Positions 38,100 through 52,200 of a stretch of DNA of 64,000 bases are shown piece by piece (within the stretch, counting starts at the first letter, position 1; the number at the start of each line of letters is the position of its first letter). Origin of the DNA: Ianthella basta. Lineage: Eukaryota; Porifera; Demospongiae; Verongiida; Ianthellidae. The notes below the pieces were generated by a model. That model was given only the letters and a program-made list of their open reading frames with translations, made no database searches and was not told the origin of the DNA. The DNA lies in contig OZ025874.1 of NCBI GenBank assembly GCA_964019415.1, positions 9,462,409-9,526,408 on the forward strand, read 5' to 3'. The translations under genes were made by a program, and so were the position numbers.

Positions 38100-39770
38100 G
38101 ATCTGGCAAGATTTGGCAAGATATGACAAGGTAAGATTAGCCAAGATTAGGCAAGATATGACAAGGTAAGATTAGGCAAGATTTGGCAAGATATGACAAG
38201 GTAAGAGCAGGCAAGATTTGGTAAGATATGACAAGGTAAGATTCGGCAAGATTTGGCAAGATATGACAAGGTAAGATTTGGCAAGATTTGGCAATATATG
38301 ACAATGTAAGATTTAGTAAGATTAAGCAAGATATGACAAGGTAAGATTAGTCATGATTTGGCAAGATATGACAAGGTAAGATTTGGCAAGATTTGGCAAG
38401 ATATGACAACTGAAGGTAAGATTAGGCAAGATTAGGCAAGATATGGCAAGGTAAGATTTGGCAAGATTTGGCTAGATATGACAAGGTAAGATTTAGCAAG
38501 ATTTGGCAAGATATGACAAGGTAAGATTTGGCAAGATTAGGCAAGATATGACAACTGAAGGTAAGATTAGGCAAGATTAGGCAAGATATGGCAAGGTAAG
38601 ATTTGGCAAGATTTGGCTAGATATGACAAGGTAAGATTTGGCAAGATTTGGCAAGATATGACAAGGTGAGATTTGGCAAGATTTGGCAAGATATGACAAG
38701 GTAAGATTAGCCAAGATTAGGCAAGATATGACAAGGTAAGATTGGGCAAGATTTGGCAAGATATGACAAGGTAAGAGCAGGCAAGATTTGGTAAGATATG
38801 ACAAGGTAAGATTCGGCAAGATTTGGCAAGATATGACAAGGTAAGATTTGGCAAGATTTGGCAATATATGACAATGTAAGATTTAGTAAGATTAAGCAAG
38901 ATATGACAAGGTAAGATTAGTCATGATTTGGCAAGATATGACAAGGTAAGATTTGGCAAGATTTGGCAAGATATGACAAAGTACGATTTGGCAAGATATG
39001 ACAAGGTATGCTTTGGCAAGATACGACAAGGTATGATCTGGCCAGATATAGCGAGGTAAGATCTGGCAAGATATGACAAGGTAAGATTTGGTAAGGTTTA
39101 GCAAGATATGACAAAGTAAGATTTGGCAAGATTTGGCAAAATATGACAAAGTAAGATTTGGCAAGATTTGGCTAGATATGACAAAGTTGGATTTGGCAAG
39201 ATTTAGCAAGATATGACAAGGTGAGATTTGGCAAGATTTGGCAAGATATGACAAGGTAAGATTAGCCAAGATTAGGCAAGATATGACAAGGTAAGATTGG
39301 GCAAGATTTGGCAAGATATGACAAGGTAAGAGCAGGCAAGATTTGGTAAGATATGACAAGGTAAGATTCGGCAAGATTTGGCAAGATATGACAAGGTAAG
39401 ATTTGGCAAGATTTGGCAATATATGACAATGTAAGATTTAGTAAGATTAAGCAAGATATGACAAGGTAAGATTAGTCATGATTTGGCAAGATATGACAAG
39501 GTAAGATTTGGCAAGATTTGGCAAGATATGACAAAGTACGATTTGGCAAGATATGACAAGGTATGCTTTGGCAAGATACGACAAGGTATGATCTGGCCAG
39601 ATATATCGAGGTAAGATCTGGCAAGATATGACAAGGTAAGATTTGGTAAGGTTTAGCAAGATATGACAAAGTAAGATTTGGCAAGATTTGGCAAAATATG
39701 ACAAAGTAAGATTTGGCAAGATTTGGCTAGATATGACAAAGTTGGATTTGGCAAGATTTAGCAAGATATG
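38100..39770 (+). repeat. Triplicated 555-570 bp satellite segment
   Basis: The same 60-residue shadow translation appears at 38,147-38,329, 38,717-38,899 and 39,272-39,454 (spacing 570 and 555 bp), but only once in copy A, at 2,398-2,580. Private variants such as GGTAAGAGCAGGCAAG and TGACAATGTAAGATTTAG mark each copy. The offset between copies A and B rises by exactly 555 bp across this stretch, which places the expansion in copy B. Confidence 0.85.
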
Positions 39771-40319
39771 ACAAGGTAAGATTTTGCAAGATTAGGCAAG
39801 ATTTGGCAAGATATGACAAGGTAAGATTTGGCAAGATTTGGAAAGATATGACAAGGTAAGATTTGATAAGGTTTGGCAAGATATGACAAGGTAAGATTTG
39901 GCAAGATTTGGCAAAATATGACAAAGTAACATTTGGCAAGATTTGGCAAGTTATGACAAAGTTGGATTTGGCAAGATTTAGCAAGATTTGGCAAGATATG
40001 ACAAAGTAAGATTTGGCAAGATTTAGCAAGATATGACCACGTAAGATTTAGCAAGATATGACAAGGTAAGATCTGGCAAGATACGACAAGGTAAGATCTT
40101 GCAAGATATGACGAGGTAAGATTTTGCAAGATATTGCAAGATATGGCAAGGTAAGATAAGGCAAGATTTGGCAGGATATGACAAGGTAATATTTGGCAAG
40201 ATTTGGCAAGATATGAAAAGGTAAGATTTGGCAAGATTTAGCAAGATATGACAAAGTAAGTTTTGGCAAGATTTGGCACGATATGACAAAGTAAGATTAG
40301 GCATAATTTGGCAAAATAT

Positions 40320-41460
40320 GACAAGGTAAGATTTGGCAAGATTTGGCAAGATATGACAAAGTAAGATTTGGCAAGATACGACAAGGTAAGATCTGGCAAG
40401 ATGTGACAAAGTTGGATTTGGCAAGATTTAGCAAGATTTGGCAAGATATGACAAGGTACGATTTGTCAAGATTTAGAAAGATATGACCACGTAAGATTTG
40501 GCAAGATATGACAAGGTAAGATCTGGCAAGATACGACAAGGTAAGATCTGGCAAGATATGACGAGGTAAGATTTTGCAAGATTTTGCAAGATCTGGCAAG
40601 GTAAGATAAGGCAAGCTTTGGCAGGATATGACAGGAAATATTTGGCAAGATTTGGCAATATATGAAAAGGTAAGATTTGGCAAGATTTGGCAGGATATGA
40701 CAAAGTAAGATTTGGCAAGATTTGGCACGATATGACAAAGTAAGATTAGGCATGATTTGGCAAAATATGGCAAGGTAAGATTTAGCAAGATTTGGCAAGA
40801 TATGACAAGGTAAGATTTGGCAAGATTTGGCAAGATATGACAAGGTAAGATTTGGAAAGATTTGGCGAGATATGACAAGGTAAGATTTGGCAAGATTTGG
40901 CAAGATATGACAAAGTAAGATTTGGCAAGATACGACAAGGTAAGATCTGGCAAGATGTGACAAAGTTGGATTTGGCAAGATTTAGCAAGATTTGGCAAGA
41001 TATGACAAGGTACGATTTGTCAAGATTTAGAAAGATATGACCACGTAAGATTTGGCAAGATATGACAAGGTAAGATCTGGCAAGATACGACAAGGTAAGA
41101 TCTGGCAAGATATGACGAGGTAAGATTTTGCAAGATTTTGCAAGATCTGGCAAGGTAAGATAAGGCAAGCTTTGGCAGGATATGACAGGAAATATTTGGC
41201 AAGATTTGGCAATATATGAAAAGGTAAGATTTGGCAAGATTTGGCAGGATATGACAAAGTAAGATTTGGCAAGATTTGGCACGATATGACAAAGTAAGAT
41301 TAGGCATGATTTGGCAAAATATGGCAAGGTAAGATTTAGCAAGATTTGGCAAGATATGACAAGGTAAGATTTGGCAAGATTTGGCAAGATATGACAAGGT
41401 AAGATTTGGAAAGATTTGGCGAGATATGACAAGGTAAGATTTGGCAAGATTTGGCAAGAT
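40320..41460 (+). repeat. 554-bp tandem segmental duplication
   Basis: Segments 40,473-40,718 and 41,027-41,272 give identical shadow translations and lie 554 bp apart. Copy A has one version (3,599-3,844), and the A-to-B offset steps from 36,874 to 37,428. The duplicated piece includes the 25-bp short-unit variants and the odd string GACAGGAAATATTTGG. Confidence 0.87.
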
Positions 41461-44400
41461 ATGACAAGGTAAGATTAAGCAAGATTTGGCAAGATATGAA
41501 AAAGTAAGAATAGGCAAGATTTGGCAAGATATGACAACTTAAAGGTAAGACTTGGCAAGATTTGGCAAGATAGGATAAGGTAAGATAAAGCAAGATTTGG
41601 CAAGATATGACAAGGTAAGATTAAGCAAGATTAGGCAAGATATGACAAGGTAAGATTTGGCAAGATTTGGCAAGATTTGGTAAGATATGACAAGGTAAGA
41701 TGCGGCAAGATTTGGCAGGATAGGACAAGGTAAGTTTTGGCAAGATTAGGCAAGATATTACAAGGTAATATTTGGCAAGATTTGGCAAAATATGACAAGA
41801 TAAGATTTGGCAAGATTTGGCAAGATATGACAAGGTAAGATTAAGCAAGATTTGGTAAGACATGACAAGGTAAGAATTGGCAAGATATGGCAAGATATGA
41901 CAAGGTAAGATTCGGCAAGATTTGGCAAGATATGACAAGGTAAGATTAGTCAAGATTTGGCAAGATATGACAAAGTAAGATTTGGCAAGATTAGGCAAGA
42001 TTTGGCGAGCTATGACAAGGTAAGATTTGGCAAGATTTTGCAAGATATGACAAGGTAAGATTTGGCAAGATTTGGCAAGATATGACAAGGTAAGATTAGT
42101 CAAGATTAGGCAAGATATGACAAGGTAAGATTTGGCAAGATTAGGCAAGATTTGGCGAGATATGACAAGGTAAGATTTGGTAAGATTTGGCAAGATTTGA
42201 CAAGGTAAAATTAAGCAAGATTTGGCAAGATGTGAAAAGGAAGGTAAGGCAAGATTTGGCAAGATATGACAACTGAAGGTAAGATTTGGCAAGATTTGGC
42301 AAGATATGACATGGTAAGATTAAGCAAAATTTAGCTAGATATGAAAAAGTAAGATTAGGCAAGATTTGGCAAGATATGACAAGTTAAGATTTGGCAAGAT
42401 TAAGCAAGATATGAAGGTAAGATTAGGCAAGATTTGGCAAGATATGACAAGATAAGATTTGGCAAGACTTGGCAAGATATGACAAGGGAATATTAGGAAA
42501 GATTTGGCAAGATATGATAAGGTAAGATTCGGCAAGAATTGATAAGATATGACAAGGTAATATTTGGCCAGATTTGGCAAGATATGACAAGATAAGATTT
42601 GGCAAGATTTGGCAAGATATGATAAGGTAATATTTGGCAAGATTTGGAAAGATATGAGAAGATTAGATTTGGCAAGATTTGGCAAGATATGACAAGGTAA
42701 AATTAAGCAAGATTTGGCAAGATATGACAAGGTAATGTTTGGCAAAATTTGGCAAGATATGACAAGGTGAGATTAAGCAAGATTTGGCAAGATATGAAAA
42801 AGTAAGATTAGGCAAGATTTGGTAAAATATGACAAGGTAAGCTTTGGCAAGATATGACAAAGTAAGATTAGTCAAGATTTGGCAAGATATGACAAGGTAA
42901 GATTTGGCAAGATTTGGCAAAATATGACAATGCAATATTTGGCAAGATCTGACAATATATGACAAGGTAAGATTTGGCAAGATTTGGCAAGATATGATAA
43001 GGTAATATTTGGCATGATTTGGCAAGATATGAGAAGATAAGATTTGGCAAGATTAGGCAAGATATGACAAGGTAATATTTGGCAAGATCTGGCAAGATAT
43101 GACAAAGTAATATTTGGCAAGATCTGGCAATATATGACAAGGTAAGATTTGGCAAGATTTGGCAAGATATGATAAGGTAATATTTGGCAAGATTTGGCAA
43201 GATATGAGAAGATGAGATTTGGCAAGATTTGGCAAGATATGACAAGGTAATATTTGGCAAGATCTGGCAATATATGACAAGATAAGATTTGGCAAGATTT
43301 GGCAAGATATGATAAGGTAATATTTGGCAAGATTTGGCAAGATATGAGAAGATAAGATTTGGCAAGATTTGGCAAGATATGACAAGGTAATATTTGGCAA
43401 GATCTGGCAATATATGACAAGATAAGATTTGGCAAGATTTGGCAAGATATGATAAGGTAATATTTGGCAAGATTTGGCAAGATATGAGAAGATAAGATTT
43501 GGCAAGATATGGCAAGATATGACAAGGTAAGATTAAGCAAGATTTGGCAATATATGAAAAAGTAAGATTAGGCAAGATTTGGCAAGATATGACAAGGTAA
43601 GATTGAGCAAGATTTGGCAAGATATGATAAGGTAAGATTTGGCAAGATTTGGCAAGATATGAGAAGATAAGATTTGGCAAGATTTGGCAAGATATGACAA
43701 GGTGAGATTAAGCAAGATATAAAAAGTAAGATTAGGCAAGATTTGGTAAAATATGACATTGTAAGCTTTGGCAAGATATGACAAGGTAAGATTAGTCAAG
43801 ATTTGGCAAGATATGACAAGGTAAGATTTGGCAAGATTTTGCAAGATATGACAAGGTCATATTTGGCAAGATCTGGCAATATATGACAAGGTAAGATTTG
43901 GCAAGAATTGGCAAGATATGAGAAGGTAAGATTAAGCAAGACTTGGCAAGATACGAAAAAAAAAATACGCAAAATTTGGCAAGAAATGACAACTTAAAGG
44001 TAAGACTTGACAAGATTTGGCAAGATTTGACAAGGTAAGATCAGGCAAGATTTGGCAAGACATCACAAGGTAAGATTTGGCAAGATTAGGCAAGATATGA
44101 CAATGTAAGATCTGGCAAGATTTGGCAAGATTTGGTAAGATATGACAAGGTAAGATTCGGCAAGATTTTGTAAGATATGATAAGGTAAGATTAGGCAAGA
44201 TTTGGAAAGATATGATAAGGTAAGATTTGGTAAGATTTGGCAAGATATGACAAGGTTATATTTGGCAAGATTTGGCAAGATATGACAAGATAAGATTTGG
44301 CAAGATTTGGCAAGATATGAAGGTAAGATTAAGCAAGATTTGGTAATTTATGACAAGGTAAGAATTAGAAAGATTTGGCAAGATATGACAAGGTAAGATT

Positions 44401-46279
44401 AAGCAAGATATGATAAGATATGACAAGGTAAGATTTGGCAAGATTTGGCAAGATATGACAAGGTAAGATTTGGCAAGATTTGGCAAGATATGACAAGGTA
44501 AGATTTAGCAAGATTAGGCAAGATTTGGCGAGTTATGACAAGGTAAGAATTTGTAAGATTTGGCAAGATATGACAAGGTAAGATTAAGCAAGATTTGGCA
44601 AGATATGAAAAGTAAGATAAGGCAAGATTTTGCAAAATATGACAACTGAAGATAAGATTTGGCAAGATTTAGCAAGATATGACATGGTAAGATTAAGCAA
44701 GATTTGGCTAGATATGAAAAAGTAAGATTAGGCAAGATTTGGCAAGATATGGCAAGTTAAGATTCGGCAAGATTTGGCAAGATATGACAAGATAAGATTT
44801 GGCAAGATTTGGCAAGATATGAAGGTAAGATTAAGCAAGATTTGGTAACATATGACAAAGTAAGAATTGGAAAGATTTGGCAAGATATGACAAGGTAAGA
44901 TTTGTCAAGATTTGGCAAGATATGAGAAGGCAAGATTAAGCAAGATTTGGCAAGATATGAAAAAGTAAGATTAGGCAAGATTATGTAAGATATGACATGG
45001 TAAGATTTGGCAAGATATGACAGGGTAAGATTTGACAAGATTTGGCAAGATATGACAAGGTAAGATTAGGCAAGATTTGGCAAGATATGACAAGGTAAGA
45101 TTTGGCAAGATTTGGCGAGATGTGACAAGGTAAGATTAGTCAAGATTTGGCAAGATATGAAAAAGTAAGAATAAGCAAGATTTGGCAAGATAAGACAACG
45201 TAAGATCAGGCAAGATTTGGCGAGATATGACAAGGTAAGATTTGGCAAGATTAGGCAAGATATGACAAGGTAAGATTTGGCAAGATTTGGCCTGATTTGG
45301 CAAGATATGACAAGGTAAGATTCGGCAAAATTAGGCAAGAAATGACGAGGTAAGATTTGGCAAGATTAGGCAAGATATGACAAGGTAAGATTAGGCAAGA
45401 TTTGGTAAGATATGCCAATGTAAGATTAGTCAAGATTTGGAAAGATATGACAAGGTAATATTTGGCAAGATTTGGCAAGATATGACAAGATAAGATGTGG
45501 CAAGATTTGGCAAGATATGATAAGGTAAGATTAAGCAAGATTTGGTAAGATATGACAAGGTAAGATTAGGCAAGATTTGGTAAGATAAGATAAGGTAAGC
45601 TTTGGCAAGATTTGACAAGGTAAGATTAGTTAAGATTTGGCAAGATATGACAAGGTAAATGTTGGCAAGATTTGGCAAGATATGACAAGGTAATATTTGG
45701 CAAGATTAGGCAATATATGACAAGGTGAGATTAAGCAAGATATTGCAAGATATGAAAAAGTAAGATTAGGCAAGATTTGGCAAGATATGACAAGGTAAGA
45801 TTAGGCAAGATTTGGCAAGATATGACAAGGTAAGATTTGGCAAGATTTGGCAAGATATGACAAGGTAAGATTTGGCAAGATTTGGCAAGTTATGAGAAGG
45901 TAGGATTAAGCAAGATTTGTCAAGATATGAAAAGGAAGAATAGGCAAGATTTGGCAAGATATGACAACTAAAAGGTAAGACTTGGCAAGATTTGGCAAGA
46001 TATGACAAGGTAAGATCTGGCAAGATTTGGCAAGATTAGAGAAGGTAAGATATGGCAAGATTAGGCAAGATATGACAAGGTAAGATTTGGCAAGATTTGG
46101 CAAGATTTGGTAAGATATGACAAGGTAAGATTCGGCAAGATTTGGCAAGATATGACAAGGTAAGATTAGGCAAGATTTAGCAACATATGACAAGGTAAGA
46201 TTTGGCAAGATTTGGCAAGATATGACAAGGTAATATTTGGCAAGATTTGGCAAGATATGACAGGATAAGAATTGGCAAG

Positions 46280-49200
46280 ATTTGGCAAGATATGAAGGTT
46301 AAATTAAGCAAGATTTGGTAAGATATGAGAAGGTAAGAATTGGAAAGATTTGTTAAGATATGACAAGGTAAGATTTAAAAAGATTTGGCAAGATATAAAA
46401 AGGTAAGATTAGGCAAGATTGGGCAAGATATGACATGGTAAGATTTGGCAAGGTTTGGCAAGATTTGGCAGGATAAGATTTGGCAAGATTTGGCAAGATA
46501 TGATAAGGTAAGATTAGGCAAGATTTGGCAAGATATGATAAGGTAAGATTTGGCAAGCTTTGGCAAGATATGACAAGGTATGATTAGTCAAGATTTGGCA
46601 AGATATGAAAAAGTAAGAATAGGCAACATTTGGCAAGATTATACAAGGTAAGATTTGGCAAGATTTGGCAAAACTTTAGTAAGATATGACAAGGTAAGAT
46701 TTGGCAAGCTTTTGCATGATATGACAAGGTAATATTTGGCAAGATTTGGCAAGATATGACAGGATAGGATTTGGCAAGATTTGGCAAGATATGAAGGTAA
46801 AATTAAGCAAGATTTGGTAAGATATTAGAAGGTAAGAATTGGAAAGACTAGGCAAGATATGACAAGGTAAGATTTGTCAAGATTTGGCAAGATATAACAA
46901 GGTAAGATTTAGTAAGATTTGGCAAGATATGAAAAAGTAAGATTAGGCAAGATTTGGCAAGATATGACATGGTAAGATTTGGCAAGATTTGGCAAGATTT
47001 GACAGGGTAAGATTTGGCAAGATATGACAAGGTAAGATTAGGCAAGATTTGGCAAGATATGATAAGGTAAGATTTGGCAAGATTTGGCGAGATATGACAA
47101 GGTATGATTCGTCAAGATTTGGCAAGATATGAAAAAGTAAGAATAAGCAAGATTTGGCAAGATATGACAAGGTAAGATCAGGCAACATTTGGCAAAATAT
47201 GACAAGGTGAGATTAAGCAAGATTTGGCAAGATATGAATAAGTCAGATAAAGGAAGATAAAGTAAGATATGACAAGGTAAGCTTTTGCAAGATATGAGTC
47301 AAGATTTGGCAAGTTATGACAAGAGAAGATTTGGCAAGATTTGGCAAGATATGAAGGTAAGATTTGGCAGGATTTGGCAATATATGACAAGGTGAGATTA
47401 AGCAAGATTTGGCAAGATATGAAAAAGTAAGATTAGGCAAGATTTGGCAAGATATGACAAGGTAAGATTAGGCAAGATTTGGCAAGATATGACAAGGTAA
47501 GATTAGGCAAGATTTGGCAAGATATGACAAGGTAAGATTTGGCAAGATTTGGCAAGATATGAGAAGGTAAGATTAAGCAAGATTTGGCTAAATATGAAAA
47601 GGAAGAATAGGCAAGATTTGGCAAGATATGACAACTTAAAGGTAAGACTTGGCTAGATTTGGCAAGATATGACAAGGTAAGATCAGGCAAGATTAGGCAA
47701 GATATGACAAGGTAAGATTTGGCAAGATTAGGCAAGATATGACAAGGTAAGATTTGGCAAGATTTGGCAAGATTTGGTAAGATATGACAAGGTAAGATTC
47801 GGCAAGATTTGGCAAGATATGTCAAGGTAAGATTAGGCAAGATTTGGAAAGATATGAGAAGGTAAGATTTGGCAAGATTTGGCAAGATATGACAAGGTAA
47901 TATTTGGCAAGATTTGGAAAGATATGACAAGATAAGATTTGGCAAGATTTGGCAAGATATGAAGGTAAGATTAAGCAAGATTTGGTAACATATGACAAAG
48001 TAAGAATTGGAAAGATTTGGCAAGATATGACAAGGTAAGATTTATCAAGATTTGGCAAGATATGAGAAGGCAAGATTAAGCAAGATTTGGCAAGATATGA
48101 AAAAGTAAGATTAGGCAAGATTTTGCAAGATATGACATGGTAAGATTTGGCAAGATATGACAGGGTAAGATTTGACAAGATTTGGCAAGATATGACAAGG
48201 TAAGATTAGGCAAGATTTGGCAAGATATGACAAGGTAAGATTTGGCAAGATTTGGCGAGATGTGACAAGGTAAGATTAGTCAAGATTTGGCAAGATATGA
48301 AAAAGTAAGAATAAGCAAGATTTGGCAAGATAAGACAACGTAAGATCAGGCAAGATTTGGCAAGATATGACAAAGTAAGATTTGGCAAGATTAGGCAAGA
48401 TATGACAAGGTAAGATTTGGCAAGATTTGGCCAGATTTGGCAAGATATGACAAGGTAAGATTTGGCAAGATTTGGCAAGATTTGTTAAGATATGACAAGG
48501 TAAGATTCGGCAAGATTTGGCAAGATATGTCAAGGTAAGATTAGGCAAGATTTGGAAAGAAATGACAAGGTAAGATTTGGCAAGATTTGGCAAGATATGA
48601 CAAGGTAATATTTGGCAAGATTTGGAAAGATATGACAAGATAAGATTTGGCAAGATTTGGCAAGATATGAAGGTAAGATTAAGCAAGATTTGGTAACATA
48701 TGACAAAGTAAGAATTGGAAAGATTTGGCAAGATATGGCAAGGTAAGATTTATCAAGATTTGGCAAGATATGAGAAGGCAAGATTAAGCAAGATTTGGCA
48801 AGATATGAAAAAGTAAGATTGGGCAAGATTTTGCAAGATATGACATGGTAAGATTTGGCAAGATATGACAGGGTAAGATTTGACAAGATTTGGTAAGATA
48901 TGACAAGGTAAGATTAGGCAAGATTTGGCAAGATATGACAAGGTAAGATTTGGCAAGATTTGGCGAGATGTGACAAGGTAAGATTAGTCAAGATTTGGCA
49001 AGATATGAAAAAGTAAGAATAAGCAAGATTTGACAAGATAAGACAACGTAAGATCCGGCAAGATTTGGCAAGATATGACAAGGTAAGATTTGGCAAGATT
49101 AGGCAAGATATGACAAGGTAAGATTTGGCAAGATTTGGCCAGATTTGGCAAGATATGACAAGGTAAGATTCGGCAAAATTAGGCATGAAATGACAAGGTA

Positions 49201-52200
49201 AGATGTGGCAAGATTAGGCAAGATATGACAAGGTAAGATTAGGCAAGATTTGGTAAGATATGCCAATGTAAGATTAGTCAAGATTTGGCAAGATATGACA
49301 AGGTAATATTTGGCAAGATTTGGCAAGATATGACAAGATAAGATTTGGCAAGATTTGGCAAGATATGATAAGGTAAGATTAAGCAAGATTTGGTTAGATA
49401 TGACAGGGTAAGATTCGGCAAAATTAGGCAAGAAATGACAAGGTAAGATTTGGCAAGATTAGGCAAGATATGACAAGGCAAGATTAAGCAAGATTTGGCA
49501 AGATATGAAAAAGTAAGATTAGGCAAGATTTTGCAAGATATGACATGGTAAGATTTGGCAAGATATGACAGGGTAAGATTTGGCCAGATTTGGCAAGATA
49601 TGACAAGGTAAGATTCGGCAAAATTAGGCAAGAAATGACAAGGTAAGATTTGGCAAGATTAGGCAAGATATGACAAGGAAAGATTAAGCAAGATTTGGCA
49701 AGATATGAAAAAGTAAGATTAGGCAAGATTTTGCAAGATATGACATGGTAAGATTTGGCAAGATATGACAGGGTAAGATTTGACAAGATTTGGCGAGATG
49801 TGACAAGGTAAGATTAGTCAAGATTTGGCAAGATATGAAAAAGTAAGAATAAGCAAGATTTGGCAAGATAAGACAACGTAAGATCAGGCAAGATTTGGCA
49901 AGATATGACAAGGTAAGATTTGGCAAGATTAGGCAAGATATGACAAGGTAAGATTTGGCAAGATTTGGCCAGATTTGGCAAGATATGACAAGGTAAGATT
50001 CGGCAAAATTAGGCAAGAAATGACAAGGTAAGATTTGGCAAGATTAGGCAAGATATGACAAGGTAAGATTAGGCAAGATTTGGTAAGATATGCCAATGTA
50101 AGATTAGTCAGGATTTGGAAAGATATGACAAGGTAATATTCGGCAAGATTTGGCAAGATATGACAAGGTATGATTAGGCAAGATTTAGCAAGATATGACA
50201 AGGTAAGATTTGGCAAGATTTGGCAAGATATGACAAGGTAATATTTGGCAAGATTTGGCAAGATATGACAGGATAAGATTTGGCAAGATTTGGCAAGATA
50301 TGAAGGTAAAATTAAGCAAGATTTGGTAAGATATGAGAAGGTAAGAATTTGAAAGATTTGGCAAGATTTGACAAGGTAAGATTTGGCAAGATTTGGCAAG
50401 ATATAACAAGGTAAGATTAAGTAAGATTTGGCAAGATATGAAAAAGTAAGATTAGACAAGATTTGGCAAGATATGACATGGTAAGATTGGGCAAAGTTTG
50501 GCAAGATTTGACAGGGTAAGATTTGGCAAGATTTGGCAAGATATGACAATGTAAGATTAGGCAAGATTTGGCAAGATATGATAAGGTAAGATTTGGCAAG
50601 ATTTGGTGAGATATGACAAGGTATGATTAGTCAAGATTTGGCAAGATATGAAAAAGTAAGAATAAGCATGATTTGGCAAGATATGACAAGGTAAGATTAA
50701 GCATGATTTGGTAAGATATGACAATGTAAGATTAGGCAAGATTTGGCAAGATATGACAAGGTAAGATTTGGCAACATTTGGCAAGATATGACAAGATAAG
50801 ATTTGGCAAGATTTAGTAAGATATGACAAGGTAAGATTCGGCAAGATTTGGAAAGATATGACAAGGTAAGATTTCGCAAGATTTGGCAAGATATGACAAG
50901 GTAAGATTAGGCTAGATTTGGTAAGATATGACAAGATAAGATTTGGCAAGATTTGGCAAGATATGACAAGGTAAGATTAAGCATGATTTGGTAAGATATG
51001 ACAAGGTTAGATTAGGCAAGATATGGCAAGATATGACATGGTAAGATTTGGCAAGATTTGGCACGATATGACAAGGTAAGATTTGGCAAGCTTAAGATTA
51101 GGCAAAATATGACAAGGTAAGATTTGGCAAGATTTGGCAAAATTTAGTAAGATTTGACAAGGTAAGATTTGGCAAGATTTTGCAAGATATGACAAGGTAA
51201 TATTTGGCAAGATTTGGCAAGATATGACAGGATAAGATTTGGCAAGATTTGGCAAGATATGAAGGTAAAATTAAGCAAGATTTGGTAAGATATGAGACGG
51301 TAAGAATTGGAAAGATTTGGCAAGATATGACAAGGTAAGATTTGGCAAGATTTTGCAAGATATAACAAGGTAAGATTAAGTAAGATTTGGTAAGATATGA
51401 AAAAGTAAGATTAGGCAAGATTTGGCAAGATATGACATGGTAAGATTTGGCAAGATTTGGCAAGATTTGACAGGGTAAGATTTGGCAAGATTTGGCAAGA
51501 TATGACAATGTAAGATTAGGCATGATTTGGCAAGATATGATAAGGTAAGATTTGGCAAGATTTGGCGATATATGACTAGGTATGATTAGTCAAGATTTGG
51601 CAAGATATGAAAAAGTAAGAATATGCAAGATTTGGCAAGATATGACAAGGTAAGATCAGGCAACATTTGGCAAAATATGACAAGGTAAGATTTGGCAAGA
51701 TTAGGCAAGATATGACAAGGTAAGATTTGGCAAGGTTTGGCAAAATTTAGTAAGATATGACAAGGTAAGATTCGGCAAGATTTGGAAAGATATGACAAGG
51801 TAAGATTCCGCAAGATTTGGCAAGATATGACAAGGTAATAATTGGCAAGATTTGGCAAGATATGACAAGATAAGATTTGGCAAGATTTGGCAAGATATGA
51901 CAAGATAAGATGTGGCAAGATTTGGCAAGATATGATAAGGTAAGATTAAGCAAGATTTGGTAAGATATGACAAGGTAAGATTAGGCAAGATTTGGTAAGA
52001 TAAGATAAGGTAAGCTTTGGCAAGATTTGACAAGGTACGATTAGTTAAGATTTGGCAAGATATGACAAGGTAAAAGTTGGCAAGATTTGGCAAGATATGA
52101 CAAGGTAATATTTGGCAAGATTTGGCAAGATATGACAAGGTAAGATTAGGCAAGATTTGGCAAGATATGATAAGGTAAGATTTGGCAAGATTTGGCGAGA

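Larger units (their letters stand above)
30630..44665 (+). repeat. Direct segmental repeat, copy B (expanded, LINE-bearing)
   Basis: This is a second, same-orientation copy of 1-7,140. It is about twice as long because it contains the LINE (3.3 kb), the 1,250-bp duplication, a repeated 32.6-33.4 kb segment after the LINE (37.3-38.0 kb), a 555-570 bp triplication and a 554-bp duplication. The stepwise offset between A and B lets each later change be assigned to one copy. Confidence 0.82.
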
